A stretch of DNA of 64,000 nt, taken from assembly GCF_002021565.1 (NCBI RefSeq), contig NZ_MSZX01000006.1, forward strand, positions 248,027 to 312,026, written 5' to 3'. Shown here one piece after another: positions 50,156 through 59,824 of the stretch (within the stretch, counting starts at the first letter, position 1; each line of letters begins with the position of its first letter). The DNA is from Paenibacillus selenitireducens (GTDB lineage Bacteria; Bacillota; Bacilli; Paenibacillales; Paenibacillaceae). The notes below the pieces were generated by a model. That model was not told the origin of the DNA and searched no databases. It worked only from the letters and a program-made list of their open reading frames with translations. The position numbers and the translations under genes were made by a program.

Positions 50156-53100
50156 TTATTGAATGATAGTAAATATACGATACAACATCACGGCGGCATC
50201 GGCCCGTGTCGCGGCCTCTTTTGGAAGAATGACGCCACGATCTACTTGGATCATTTTCTCCCGCAGCAGTGCTGCAACATCTGCTGCTGCGTACCCTGAT
50301 ACTTGCGCCGCATCTGGAAATGAATCAAGTTCCGATCCCACGCCTTTCGCCGAAATGACGCCAGCTACATAAAGCGCTCTTGCCGTCAGCACCATCATAT
50401 CTTGTCTAGTAATCGAAGCCGTCGGGTTGAATGTATTGTGGCCTACACCGGTCGTGATGCCTAGTGCTTTGGAGATGCCTACCGCTTCATAATACGTTGA
50501 ACGTGGGTCAACATCCGTGAAATTGGCATGAAACTCCGCTTTTAATCCCAGCAATTTTACCAACAACGTCATAAAGTCCGCTCGCGTCAACTTCTTCCCG
50601 GGTTCGAACGTGGTTTCGGAAGTTCCCGGCATAATTCTTGCTGCAGCTAGTTCTTCTATTGCTTCTTTGGCCCATGAATAGGTCTTATCAACATCGATAA
50701 AAGTGATCTTCGCAGGCTCAGGTGTTCCTGTCGCATGATCTTCTTTTGCCGGTGGCGTGGTGGTTTCTTTGGTTGGGGTTGTGCCGCCAGTCCAAGTCCC
50801 TCCGCCTTCACTGTTGTTTTTCAAGGTGGAAATGATTCTTACATTGCTGATCTTGGATGTATTTCCTGCCGCATCCACCGCCACGACAAAATATCGATAC
50901 GTTGTTGCAGGACGTAGTCCGGTATCTTTCATTTCCGTCTTTGTCGTTGTGAGAATTTCGACGTCATCCCGATATACCTTATATCCCACAACACCTAAAT
51001 TGTCGGTGGAAGATGTCCATCTCAGCTCGATCGCAGTGCTCGATACCGCTTCTCCCCGCTCGATCGTCGGTGCCGTAGGCGCCACGTCATCCACAAGGGT
51101 CGGCGTCCACCAGTTCCCCGACACCACAATCATACTAAGCAAACGTAGATTATTGCTGAAGTACAGCTCATCTTCTGTTGAACCGGCCGTATTATAATCC
51201 CATAATCGATTCAACCATTCCTGATTGGATGCGTCGATCATCGCGCTTACCATCAGTGGTGCAGAGAACGAAATATCCTCGTAATCTTCCAGCTCCTTGG
51301 AACCGTCCAGCTTATATCCAGCTCGAATCTGACTCGGGTCTTGATTCGTCTTCTCTTGAATCCAACGATTAAGAGTACTTAATTGTGCTTGCGCGCGGGT
51401 ATCCCCTGTGATCAGGTAATCCGTACCGATTCGCCATGGAATACGAGAAGAATTATAGCTGTAGTCTCCGTCTGTCTCCGATTCTAAGAACATTGGTTCC
51501 GCTGGAACGTAACGGTTGCTGTCCTTCACCACGAAATCGGGAAGCAACCCCGTTTTCGGGCTGTAGTTCTCATGCATGTCGCGGATGATGTTGTACGTTG
51601 AATCGACGACACGATCCCAACGCGTGTCACCCGTCACGTTGCGATAATCCTTTAAGTGCTGCAGCATAAAATCGGATGCTCGCGTCGCTTGGCCATATTT
51701 CGGATCGTTATCTGTAACCCAATCCGCCAGCTTCAAGGTCCATTCCGTATGGTTGACTTCGCTTTGCATAATCGCATTCATAACCTTCTTGGCCTGCTCC
51801 AAGTAATGAATCTCACCTCGGCTCCCCCATTGACTGTTCGCTAGCAAAAGCGCGTAAGCAATATCCATATCGCCGTCCGTGGCTGAATCAACGCCATTGA
51901 TATCCTTAATTTCCGTACCGGTATCCGCTTGCTGCCACGCCATCAAATCGGGATTGATCTCGCTGGGATGTGCTCTGAAATAGCGATACAAGCCGTCAAA
52001 ATAATGCTGTGCGTCCGGATCATGCCCTGCCATCAGCGCGGTAATCAACATCCCGTAACCGTGCGCTTCGGATACCGTGATTTCATTCTCCTCGAACCAA
52101 TCCCCATCACTATACCAAACATAATATTGACTCGGGTCGTATGGGTTCTGCTTCAGATATTTAGCCTTCCATTCGTCATATAATCTAGCCACTGTGGAGT
52201 CCATCTTCGCTTGAGTTACATGGTTCGGCTTAATCGAGCCCCCTGCATAAGCCGTATGCTGTGGGAACGCTTTGTGCGGACCTTCGCCTGATGGCAATTG
52301 TCCCGTCGTCACTTCCACCATATTGCTGTCCAGCGATTCCATCCCCTCCACGTTATAAGCCTTCACCACATAGCGATACTTCGTATCCGGATTCAGTCCG
52401 GTATCGCTATAAGACAACGTCTTGGTTGTGCCTACCTTCGTACCGCCACGATATACGTTATAACCCGATGGCTCTAATGTACCGGCAGACGCCGTCCACC
52501 GCAGGTTAACCTGGAAAGGTGATATTGCGGTTCCTTGAAGCTCTGTCGGTGCTGAAGGAGGTTCATTCACGATCGGTCCTTCTAGCGTACTGACTTCAAC
52601 GGGATCTGAGTTCATTCTTGTGCCAACAGCCTTGATGATTAGATCATATTTCTTATTCGGGTCGATATTTTCCAGCTTATAGCTGTACGCTGATTGCCCA
52701 TCCGCCACCGGAATATATTCGCTCCAGTGTGCTTTTACCTTGTCGCCCTTCTCATAAATTCGGAAGCCTCGAATCGGTTCTTTGCTGGCAGAAGGCATTT
52801 CCCAGCTTAGGAGAGCGCTAGAATCGCGAAGCTGAACACCTGCATGCTCAACGGGCTCAGGTTTCACATCCGTTCGTTGGATCCCATATCTATCGTAAGC
52901 AAATAATCCGTTGCCTACAGTACCTTCTTTCCCTTCGTCTTCCATGGCTGCAGTATAAGCCGTAAATTGAAGTACTTTCGGGGAGACGGATACATCTGTG
53001 AACATTTTTTTCTCCGGCTGCTCGTCAATTGCCGCAAAGTAATCATCATACGGAATCGGATTACCGTTTTCATCTAATAATTCCTGGGCCTCATCATTCT

Positions 53101-55252
53101 CGTCCAGATAATGTTGATTATTCTTGTAATAGAACTTGTTGCCGAAGGCATTCGACATGAGATAGACCGTACCTTTCGGATTGATGGCATTGCCTGCGGC
53201 ATCGAATTCCAATTGCTCCTTAGGGATTACTTCATCGTTATACATTTGGAACGATCTCATGTACATATGGTCATGTGCTTCAAATACCAAATCGATGCCC
53301 ATCTCGTCGAAGGCAGGGATGAGATACTTTTTGTAAAATTGGACACGATCATCTTCCCATTGCGCTGAGTTATCCCCTGCTGCATACGGGCTTTTGTGAA
53401 ACGCAACGAATTTCCACTTCTTATCGCTTTTCGCCACGGTGTTTTTCATCCAAGCGACTTGATCCCAAAATTGATCATCCGCCCATTCGACGTCCTTTCC
53501 ATTCTCTGCAAGCGCACCTTGATACTGCGAATTAAATACGAGATAAAGCGCATCTCCATATTCAAAAGAATAGACCGACCCTTCATGCGTATCCGCGACG
53601 ACTTGCTTCGGCAAGTTGAAATGGTTGTAGAAGTTATTGTTCGGTGTCGTCTCATCTCCGTCATAATCCTGCACCTCGTGGCCGCCAAGCACCGGAACAA
53701 ACGGAACCTGCAGCAGCTCCTTCTGTGCTACCCCGAGCATCCATTGCCACTGCTCTTCTAAATCGCCGTTATCCACTAAATCTCCAGCACTAATAAGAAA
53801 TTTAGGGGCTCCGATATAGTCGATCGCCTTTCTGAACGTATCCGCCCAAGGCTCAAATTCTGACTTGTTTGAAGCTTGCGAGTCTGATCCGGCAATAAAG
53901 CGGTAAGACTGATGGTTAGACGTATCGGTCGTAAACGAGCCAATAGGGCTCCATGCTGTTCCATTGCCGACGCGGAAATTGTATGTAGTGCCTGGAGTCA
54001 ACGCATCTGCAATGACTTTATGGCTGATAAATTCCGTATATGTCTGGGTCGTTCTATCGCTTTTCGCCATGAACGTATCTATCTCTTTTCCGTGACCTGA
54101 ATACGTGACGAACCCGGTCTGAGGAAACACGCCCCCTTGTACATCGGAGGCATCCACGACTTGAACGATCGAATCTGTCATGAGATCGGTATACCAAGCA
54201 AACGCGATACTTGTCTTCGGATCACCGTTGAAGGTCATATTGACGGATTTCGGCATGAACGGTGAGTCTTGTGTCGTAAAGCTCCAGGAAATATCCCGAA
54301 CTAGAGGGATATGATCTTCTTTCCCTTGAATCATTTCCTTCGGTATAGACACCGTATAGGTTTTGCCATAGTCCAATACCGAATGGTTAATCTGTAATGT
54401 ATGATGGTTTATTATTTCAGGTTGGATCCCTTGTAATAGGTTGTTCTCATTGTCCCTGATCGTGACCGCATGTTCTTCATTCCATACGATTTTCTTGCTG
54501 AACTTCACCGTTACCTGTGCATCGACAGCGGTTTTCACCGCACCGTCTTGAGGGGATTCCAGCAAATTTATAGTAGGTACCTCGATGTCGCTGCCTTCCA
54601 TCGCTTCTCCTTTCACACGAATATCCTTGATATAGCTGGAGCCGCCTGCTCCTACTTCGGAATTCTCGATTGGGTTCGTTGCCTCGGTCGAAGCCACGAT
54701 CCAGCGAATATATAATAATGGCTGATCTTCAGCAGATTGCGGAAGAGGCGTATCCGCTAATTTACAGCTGTTGCAGCTGTAGCTGCCTTTTTCGAGCGTT
54801 ACATCTTTCATTTTCGTCCACGATGCCCCATCGCTGCTGATTTCAACCTTGAAGTCGCGCGGTCCTGAGCCCGAAGATTTTTGCATAGATGACAACGTGA
54901 TATGCTGGAAGCCTTTGGTCGACAGTGTAGCCAGCCAGTATTTACGGTCTACGCCTTGGTGCCAGCCCTGATATTGCAGCCCGTCGTCACTTACATATTC
55001 GAATTGGAGACCGCCCACAGCACGAATGGTGGAGGCCGCCTGATAGGCGCCATAGGTCGCCGAAATGACTCCTTCGCTTCCCGCATCCTTAAAGTCCCAA
55101 GCCGCGATCATTACTTTTTCCGTGGTTACTTCTCCGTCCCCGGTTTCTTTCGCCGATACGGTTCCCACCGTATGGAATGGCAACAGCATGAACACTAAAC
55201 ATATGGCTATGTATCTGTGAAACCTTTTTCGCAAAAAATGATGAACTTGCAT
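50156..55252 (-). CDS. S-layer-anchored metallophosphatase / GH8 glycoside hydrolase chimera
   Basis: A 1698-residue secreted protein with a signal peptide (about 1-34) and a discoidin/CBM-like domain (about 45-215). A Big_5 Ig domain (222-325) and a purple-acid-phosphatase-type fold (fnIII-like 327-440, metallophosphoesterase about 445-770) follow. The latter has GSDSQ, SAGDLVDNG (~489), GGHE replacing the usual GNHE, FHKSPY and AHDHMYMRS (~659). Two fibronectin III domains (~800 and ~894) precede a GH8 catalytic domain (about 990-1380) with VSEAHGYGM (acid Glu ~1060) and ATDGDMDIAYALLLA (Asp ~1125), as in chitosanases and lichenases. A third fnIII domain, a Thr/Pro linker and three SLH repeats (about 1516-1698) complete it. 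It would sit on the cell wall, cleaving a beta-glucan or chitosan and a phosphoester. ATG 55252. Confidence 0.9.
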   Translation of the reverse strand: MQVHHFLRKRFHRYIAICLVFMLLPFHTVGTVSAKETGDGEVTTEKVMIAAWDFKDAGSEGVISATYGAYQAASTIRAVGGLQFEYVSDDGLQYQGWHQGVDRKYWLATLSTKGFQHITLSSMQKSSGSGPRDFKVEISSDGASWTKMKDVTLEKGSYSCNSCKLADTPLPQSAEDQPLLYIRWIVASTEATNPIENSEVGAGGSSYIKDIRVKGEAMEGSDIEVPTINLLESPQDGAVKTAVDAQVTVKFSKKIVWNEEHAVTIRDNENNLLQGIQPEIINHHTLQINHSVLDYGKTYTVSIPKEMIQGKEDHIPLVRDISWSFTTQDSPFMPKSVNMTFNGDPKTSIAFAWYTDLMTDSIVQVVDASDVQGGVFPQTGFVTYSGHGKEIDTFMAKSDRTTQTYTEFISHKVIADALTPGTTYNFRVGNGTAWSPIGSFTTDTSNHQSYRFIAGSDSQASNKSEFEPWADTFRKAIDYIGAPKFLISAGDLVDNGDLEEQWQWMLGVAQKELLQVPFVPVLGGHEVQDYDGDETTPNNNFYNHFNLPKQVVADTHEGSVYSFEYGDALYLVFNSQYQGALAENGKDVEWADDQFWDQVAWMKNTVAKSDKKWKFVAFHKSPYAAGDNSAQWEDDRVQFYKKYLIPAFDEMGIDLVFEAHDHMYMRSFQMYNDEVIPKEQLEFDAAGNAINPKGTVYLMSNAFGNKFYYKNNQHYLDENDEAQELLDENGNPIPYDDYFAAIDEQPEKKMFTDVSVSPKVLQFTAYTAAMEDEGKEGTVGNGLFAYDRYGIQRTDVKPEPVEHAGVQLRDSSALLSWEMPSASKEPIRGFRIYEKGDKVKAHWSEYIPVADGQSAYSYKLENIDPNKKYDLIIKAVGTRMNSDPVEVSTLEGPIVNEPPSAPTELQGTAISPFQVNLRWTASAGTLEPSGYNVYRGGTKVGTTKTLSYSDTGLNPDTKYRYVVKAYNVEGMESLDSNMVEVTTGQLPSGEGPHKAFPQHTAYAGGSIKPNHVTQAKMDSTVARLYDEWKAKYLKQNPYDPSQYYVWYSDGDWFEENEITVSEAHGYGMLITALMAGHDPDAQHYFDGLYRYFRAHPSEINPDLMAWQQADTGTEIKDINGVDSATDGDMDIAYALLLANSQWGSRGEIHYLEQAKKVMNAIMQSEVNHTEWTLKLADWVTDNDPKYGQATRASDFMLQHLKDYRNVTGDTRWDRVVDSTYNIIRDMHENYSPKTGLLPDFVVKDSNRYVPAEPMFLESETDGDYSYNSSRIPWRIGTDYLITGDTRAQAQLSTLNRWIQEKTNQDPSQIRAGYKLDGSKELEDYEDISFSAPLMVSAMIDASNQEWLNRLWDYNTAGSTEDELYFSNNLRLLSMIVVSGNWWTPTLVDDVAPTAPTIERGEAVSSTAIELRWTSSTDNLGVVGYKVYRDDVEILTTTKTEMKDTGLRPATTYRYFVVAVDAAGNTSKISNVRIISTLKNNSEGGGTWTGGTTPTKETTTPPAKEDHATGTPEPAKITFIDVDKTYSWAKEAIEELAAARIMPGTSETTFEPGKKLTRADFMTLLVKLLGLKAEFHANFTDVDPRSTYYEAVGISKALGITTGVGHNTFNPTASITRQDMMVLTARALYVAGVISAKGVGSELDSFPDAAQVSGYAAADVAALLREKMIQVDRGVILPKEAATRADAAVMLYRIFTIIQ

Positions 55253-55410
55253 TCCATTCCCTCTTTCCTAATCGAATAGATTACACATTTTCATGACTGC
55301 ATCCATGAGAGTTTGTTACCGTGTGAGGTCAACGTTGTGGAAAAGAAGCTTTTTTCACATCAAAGGGAGGTTCTTGGAGGGGTGACTACGTCAGAAAAAT
55401 GCATTCAGAA

Positions 55411-55426
55411 TTGAATGCGCTTACAA
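55411..55426 (-). promoter_or_regulatory. Catabolite-responsive element (cre)
   Basis: TTGTAAGCGCATTCAA on the minus strand matches all 16 positions of the consensus WTGNAARCGNWWWCAW bound by CcpA. It lies about 93 bases downstream of the predicted start site, so bound CcpA would act as a roadblock. Confidence 0.8.
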
Positions 55427-55501
55427 CTAAAGGCTATTGAATTGGGCGTATCGAATCACATCCCTTCATCGATATACGGGATTACTCCATAAAAATTCAA
55501 A

Positions 55502-55517
55502 AGTTAAAGCGCTTAAA
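55502..55517 (-). promoter_or_regulatory. LacI-type dyad at the transcription start
   Basis: GTTTAAGCGCTTTAAC is an almost perfect CG-centred palindrome at positions about +2 to +17 of the promoter below. Its symmetry and location suit a dedicated LacI-family repressor; no such gene is in the window. Confidence 0.6.
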
Positions 55518-55525
55518 CTTTCTAT

Positions 55526-55554
55526 AGTATACCCAATCTCTTCCATTTTGTCAA
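55526..55554 (-). promoter_or_regulatory. Sigma-A promoter of the surface chimera gene
   Basis: TTGACA (55549-55554), 17-base spacer, TATACT (55526-55531) on the minus strand. Confidence 0.85.
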
Positions 55555-55584
55555 TTACAAGAGGTTCATGTCCCGATTAGGACA

Positions 55585-55628
55585 CCAAAAAACCGCTACG
55601 CACAGCAGGCTGTACATAACGGCTTTTG
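55585..55628 (-). terminator. Terminator after the chemoreceptor gene
   Basis: AAAGCCGTTATGTACAGCC/TGCTGTGCGTAGCGGTT followed by TTTTGG on the minus strand, about 100 bases after the stop. Confidence 0.82.
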
Positions 55629-55731
55629 GCATGTTCATGATCCGATTTCACTTACAAGGAAATATACTCGACGTATTTTTGAGCGCTGGCTTCAATCACT
55701 TCAGCAGATGTTCCGAACGAACCAATAGGTT

Positions 55732-57456
55732 CTAGCTCTTGAATTGACTGGTCGTCTCTTGCATGTCTTCCGCCAATTGAGATAAATGCGAAGCCGAAGC
55801 CGCAACTTCTTCCATCGCTGCCAACTGTTCTTGCGTACTTGATGAAATCTGCTGGAAATGATCTATCGCTTGACCTGATGATTCATTGATATGAATCATC
55901 GTATCATTGATCTGTTCCGAGCCTGCCGACAATTGCTCCATGGTCGCAAATACTTCTTCTATACGCCCGGCAATTCCCTCGACGGCATGTCTGACATCCG
56001 AGAATACATTTCCCGTCGCATACATGCGATTCATGCCGTCTTCCATTTCCAGCTTCACTTGATTCATCGATTTCATGGCTTGCATCGTATCTTCTTGAAT
56101 ATGGCTCACCAAATTCGCGATATCGTCTGCCGAATGCGAGGATTGATCTGCTAATTTCCGAACTTCATTCGCAACGACCGTAAAGCCGCGCCCCTCTTCC
56201 CCAGCCCGTGCTGCTTCAATAGATGCATTTAAGGATAAGAGGCTTGTCTGTGCGGCAATATCCGTGATTACTTTCACAATTTTATCGATCTCATCCGACC
56301 GTTGGTTCAGATGCTGGAGTACTTCTTCCAGACGATCCACCTTCATGGCGACCTCATTCATCTGTTCGATCGTCGCTTCTGCTTGTTGATTTCCCTGTAC
56401 CACTTGATCCACCATTTGGTTCGCTGTCGTTGACACTTCTTGCGTGTGGTTCACGACATGCTGTATGCCCGAGTTCATATCGGTCACGGTCTGCGTCGTC
56501 GCAGCAACATGCTGTCCTTGCAATTCCATGCTATTGTTCACATTCCCAACCGCCTGCACGATTTGTTCGGTGACTTGGCTGGTCTGCTCCGCGCTTGCAT
56601 TTAATTCTTGGGAGGATGCGGCAACTTGTTCACTCGACTCCATGATTCTTCGCATGAATCCCTGTAACGACTCCAGCATCAAATTGAACGATCCATTCAG
56701 CTGGCCTAACTCATCTTTCGAATGATAGTGCGAACGAACGGTCAAATCCCCTTGCTGCGCTTTCTTCATCACGCTCTGAATATCTCGCATTGGTTTTGTA
56801 ATCATACGTGCCAAAACGTACCCAAAAATCGATGTAATAAGCAATGCGATGATCCCGCATATGACGACCAATATAATGGTACTGCTCTTGGAAGATTGAC
56901 TCTGTTGATAATAGCTATCTGTCTGTTGAACATTTATATCGGTTAATTCTGTCATTTGCTCAATCAGGCTCTGATGCAGCCCGCTCAAAGAATGATAGTA
57001 AGAACTTAGACCTTCCTTCATGCCACCAGTCCGATAACCTCGAATCACTTCTTGAACGCCTTTATTGTAGTTGAGGGTACTCGTCTTTAATGCATCCAAC
57101 TGGGCTTGCTCCGTTGCATCCAGCTCGGTTCCTAGGTATGTATTTAACAGCATATCAATATTCCCAAGCCTTGTCTGAATGCTCTTATCAAGCTCATCCC
57201 CCAACTTATCCGAGACGATTGGCGTATCGGAATCGCCGTTCAGCATCATCTCCAGCAGTTCACCTTTAATGGCCTGCATGTCTACACGTACGCCTTGTAA
57301 TGATTTGATAGAAACAATATTATCGTTATACGTCTTGCTTAAAAAGGTATTCACTTTATTCACACCGTTCATGCCGATGAACCCCGTTATCAGAATGAAT
57401 AGGATTCCTAAGGTAATAATCAAATTCAGTTTGTTGCGTACAGATAAATTTTCCAT
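55732..57456 (-). CDS. Methyl-accepting chemotaxis protein
   Basis: A 574-residue membrane chemoreceptor. Two membrane helices (about 9-30 and 193-215) bracket a four-helix-bundle periplasmic-type sensor (4HB_MCP). HAMP follows at about 215-268, then the cytoplasmic signalling coiled coil with the CheA/CheW-binding tip [20 protein letters not shown]. It signals to the flagellar motor, so the organism is probably motile. It lies next to the surface glycosidase gene; its ligand is unknown. ATG 57456 with GGGGGGATTGT. Confidence 0.94.
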   Translation of the reverse strand: MENLSVRNKLNLIITLGILFILITGFIGMNGVNKVNTFLSKTYNDNIVSIKSLQGVRVDMQAIKGELLEMMLNGDSDTPIVSDKLGDELDKSIQTRLGNIDMLLNTYLGTELDATEQAQLDALKTSTLNYNKGVQEVIRGYRTGGMKEGLSSYYHSLSGLHQSLIEQMTELTDINVQQTDSYYQQSQSSKSSTIILVVICGIIALLITSIFGYVLARMITKPMRDIQSVMKKAQQGDLTVRSHYHSKDELGQLNGSFNLMLESLQGFMRRIMESSEQVAASSQELNASAEQTSQVTEQIVQAVGNVNNSMELQGQHVAATTQTVTDMNSGIQHVVNHTQEVSTTANQMVDQVVQGNQQAEATIEQMNEVAMKVDRLEEVLQHLNQRSDEIDKIVKVITDIAAQTSLLSLNASIEAARAGEEGRGFTVVANEVRKLADQSSHSADDIANLVSHIQEDTMQAMKSMNQVKLEMEDGMNRMYATGNVFSDVRHAVEGIAGRIEEVFATMEQLSAGSEQINDTMIHINESSGQAIDHFQQISSSTQEQLAAMEEVAASASHLSQLAEDMQETTSQFKS

Positions 57457-57501
57457 ACAATCCCCCCGTAAAATTCATCGTTGTCATGCGATTTCCGATC
57501 G

Positions 57502-57517
57502 AATCATGATCATGATT
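57502..57517. promoter_or_regulatory. 16-bp palindrome upstream of the chemoreceptor
   Basis: AATCATGATCATGATT is a perfect palindrome 46 bases before the start codon, between a TTGACA box and the ribosome site. It may be an operator or the base of an mRNA hairpin. Confidence 0.4.
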
Positions 57518-57593
57518 TCTTATTTATGTTGTTGTATTGTCAAAAGAAATTCAAGACACTTCATGATATTGTCAAATTGAATATTATGAACAA

Positions 57594-57641
57594 AATAAAA
57601 AACGGTTAAGCACTCCTGCTGCTGCAGGTATACTTAACCGC
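57594..57641 (-). terminator. Terminator of the mqnBD pair
   Basis: GCGGTTAAGTATACCTGCAG...CAGGAGTGCTTAACCG followed by TTTTTT on the minus strand. Confidence 0.9.
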
Positions 57642-57646
57642 CAAGA

Positions 57647-58477
57647 TTAGCGCAACAACGCCAAATCGAACTTGGGAACAAGCCCTTCTTCGGCCGCTCG
57701 ACCAAGCAATGCTTCGATCGCAGCGTAACCGTCTTTGCCTAAATTTGCTGTAAAATTGTTCACATATAAATCGATATGTGCCTTGGTAACTTCTGGGGAC
57801 ATTTCTTGCGCGTGGCTTAAGATATAATCACGAGATTCTTCCGGATTGCGCCATGCATATTCGACTGATGAACGTACCCAATCCGTTAAGGCATCAATAT
57901 CCATCGAGCGACGGGCAATAATGGCTCCGAGCGGAATCGGTAATCCCGTATCCGACTCCCACCAGTTCCCTAGATCTGTCATAAGTGATAATCCATAGGA
58001 TGGATATGTAAATCGAGCTTCATGGATCACTAGCCCGGCATCCATACGCCCATCGCGAACCGCAGGCATAATTTCGTCAAATTTCATGACGACGATTTCA
58101 CCGATGCCACCTGGCACGTGTTGTGCCGCCCATAACCGGAATAACAAATAAGCTGTGGAACGTTCGCTTGGTACGGCTATCCGTTTGCCTGACAAGCTTG
58201 CAGGGTCTGAAGCAGCATCTTTCGTCAGCACCAACGGGCCGCAGCCACGCCCAAGTGCGCCGCCGCATGGCAGCAATGCATAATCCGATAATACCCATGG
58301 CAAAGCCGCATAGGATACTTTCATCACGTCCGGCCCAGTTCGATCTGCTGCCCAATGATTCGTAATATCAATATCCGCGTAGGTTACTTCCAGCTCGGGT
58401 GCACCAGGAATCAGGCCGTGGGCCCATGCATGGAACACAAACGTATCATTAGGACAAGGGGAAAAAGCAATTTTCAT
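57647..58477 (-). CDS. mqnD: 1,4-dihydroxy-6-naphthoate synthase (futalosine pathway)
   Basis: MqnD converts cyclic de-hypoxanthinyl futalosine to 1,4-dihydroxy-6-naphthoate in the alternative menaquinone pathway. At 276 residues it has the family's two-lobed periplasmic-binding-like fold. The N-terminal signature FSPCPNDTFVFHAWAHGL and KVSYAALPWVL are diagnostic. The conserved His in GLVIHEARFTY is the proposed catalytic base. Its ATG follows the mqnB stop with no gap (TAAATG). Confidence 0.94.
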   Translation of the reverse strand: MKIAFSPCPNDTFVFHAWAHGLIPGAPELEVTYADIDITNHWAADRTGPDVMKVSYAALPWVLSDYALLPCGGALGRGCGPLVLTKDAASDPASLSGKRIAVPSERSTAYLLFRLWAAQHVPGGIGEIVVMKFDEIMPAVRDGRMDAGLVIHEARFTYPSYGLSLMTDLGNWWESDTGLPIPLGAIIARRSMDIDALTDWVRSSVEYAWRNPEESRDYILSHAQEMSPEVTKAHIDLYVNNFTANLGKDGYAAIEALLGRAAEEGLVPKFDLALLR

Positions 58478-59170
58478 TTACAGCACCTCCACAAATACAG
58501 CACTTGCTGCTTCTAAAGCATTCAGTGCTTCTTTAATACGCCATGCGGCACGATTTCTCGGCCCTACGGCATTCGATATCGCGCGAATTTCTAGTACAGG
58601 CAATCCATAAGACGCAGCCGCCGTACCGATCCCATACCCTTCCATCGCTTCGGCAACCGCGCCTGGAACGCGATGCGAGAGCGCTTCCGCGGTCGCTGCC
58701 GTCCCCGTCACGGTCGTACATGTAATTACAGGACCTAAAGACACAGTATGACCAGCGGCTCGAATCGCTTCGGTTACCTGTGCAGCTAAGCCAGCTTCAA
58801 CGGATATCCGCGAAGAACCAAAGCCAAGCTCGTCTACGCTTAAAAAGCCGTCAGGTGTCTCCGCTCCTAAGTCTGCGGCGAGAATGGCACTCGCCACTAC
58901 GATGGACCCGATTTCAGCCTGACCCTCAAATCCTCCAGCGATCCCTGCATTCACAACGAGGCCATAAGATGCTTTTGCCAGTTGCTTCGTCGTACTGATC
59001 GCTGCTGCAACAGAACCTACGCCCGCCACACATACATCAAATCGATCGTCATGGTTCAATCCCCGCAGGACAGCCTCTCGTTCGGCTTCTACAGAAGTCA
59101 TAATAAGGACACGATTGTTCTTGCTGGCTTGCTCAGAACCATTCACTTCGGTCTTCATCTCTCCGCTCAT
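58478..59170 (-). CDS. mqnB: Futalosine hydrolase
   Basis: A 230-residue nucleosidase of the MTA/SAH nucleosidase superfamily. It removes hypoxanthine from futalosine. Motifs include VNAGIAGGFEGQAEIGSIVV and the EAMEGYGIGTAAASYGLP purine/ribose site with the EIRAISN acid region. Coupling to mqnD makes the futalosine role firm over generic nucleosidase. ATG 59170 with AAAGGAGTTTGTTGAA. Confidence 0.92.
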   Translation of the reverse strand: MSGEMKTEVNGSEQASKNNRVLIMTSVEAEREAVLRGLNHDDRFDVCVAGVGSVAAAISTTKQLAKASYGLVVNAGIAGGFEGQAEIGSIVVASAILAADLGAETPDGFLSVDELGFGSSRISVEAGLAAQVTEAIRAAGHTVSLGPVITCTTVTGTAATAEALSHRVPGAVAEAMEGYGIGTAAASYGLPVLEIRAISNAVGPRNRAAWRIKEALNALEAASAVFVEVL

Positions 59171-59314
59171 TTCAACAAACTCCTTTAAATACCTTATCTA
59201 CTTTAGCCCTAGGGCATAACATTTCAAGTTGTCCACGCTTCCTGTATACTATGAAATAGTCGGACAAGGAACATTTTAACAAAGAATGGGCGGAAACGCA
59301 CGGAGGGACGTATC

Positions 59315-59821
59315 ATGTCAACGAACTCATTGGTATCAGAAGTATTCCAAGCAGCACAAGCTGGTGATCTCAACCAACTACGAATCCACTTAGAAGCAAG
59401 CCCTGATCTCGTCAACACGCTTAACCCTGACGGACTCTCGCTATTAGGAATCGCAGCACATTTCGGACATCCTCAGATCGTGGCCCAATTAATTGAATTC
59501 GGAGCCGATGTAAATGCTTTATCGCGCTCGCAAGTCCCTTTTATCCCATCCAACACGGCTCTTCATGCAGCTATCGCAGGAGAACGCAACGTGGAAGTAA
59601 TCCGATTATTACTTCATCATCAAGCAAAGACTACATGCTATGACAGCAATGGCCATACCGCCTTGCATACGGCTGCATTTCACGATGACAATACCGAAAT
59701 CGTCCAATTATTACTAGACCACGGTGCAGATACCCATCAAAAATCGATAGACGGGCATACATCTTTTGACATCGCCATCAAGCAAGGAAACCTGACTGTC
59801 GCAGCTCAATTACGCCCATAA
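59315..59821 (+). CDS. Ankyrin-repeat protein
   Basis: A 168-residue protein made of about four ankyrin repeats from residue 8 to the end, with typical GLSLLGIAAHFGHPQIVAQL, NTALHAAIAGE and GHTALHTAAFHDD helices. It is a protein-interaction module without a catalytic domain. No signal peptide. The partner is unknown. Immediately after its stop the sequence becomes the rear of a dehydrogenase gene in another frame. ATG 59315 with GGAGGGACGTATC. Confidence 0.88.
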   Translation: MSTNSLVSEVFQAAQAGDLNQLRIHLEASPDLVNTLNPDGLSLLGIAAHFGHPQIVAQLIEFGADVNALSRSQVPFIPSNTALHAAIAGERNVEVIRLLLHHQAKTTCYDSNGHTALHTAAFHDDNTEIVQLLLDHGADTHQKSIDGHTSFDIAIKQGNLTVAAQLRP

Positions 59822-59824
59822 ATG

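Larger units (their letters stand above)
55253..55584. other. Long regulatory upstream region of the surface chimera
   Basis: A 267-base untranslated leader plus promoter. It holds the cre site, a start-site dyad and the promoter listed separately. No small gene is supported. Confidence 0.65.

Noticed and set aside
55627-55731. 28-codon open stretch after the chemoreceptor ([20 protein letters not shown]...)
   Set aside because: It has no start codon or ribosome site of its own and matches nothing I recognise; it could be a lost C-terminal extension, but the evidence is too thin.
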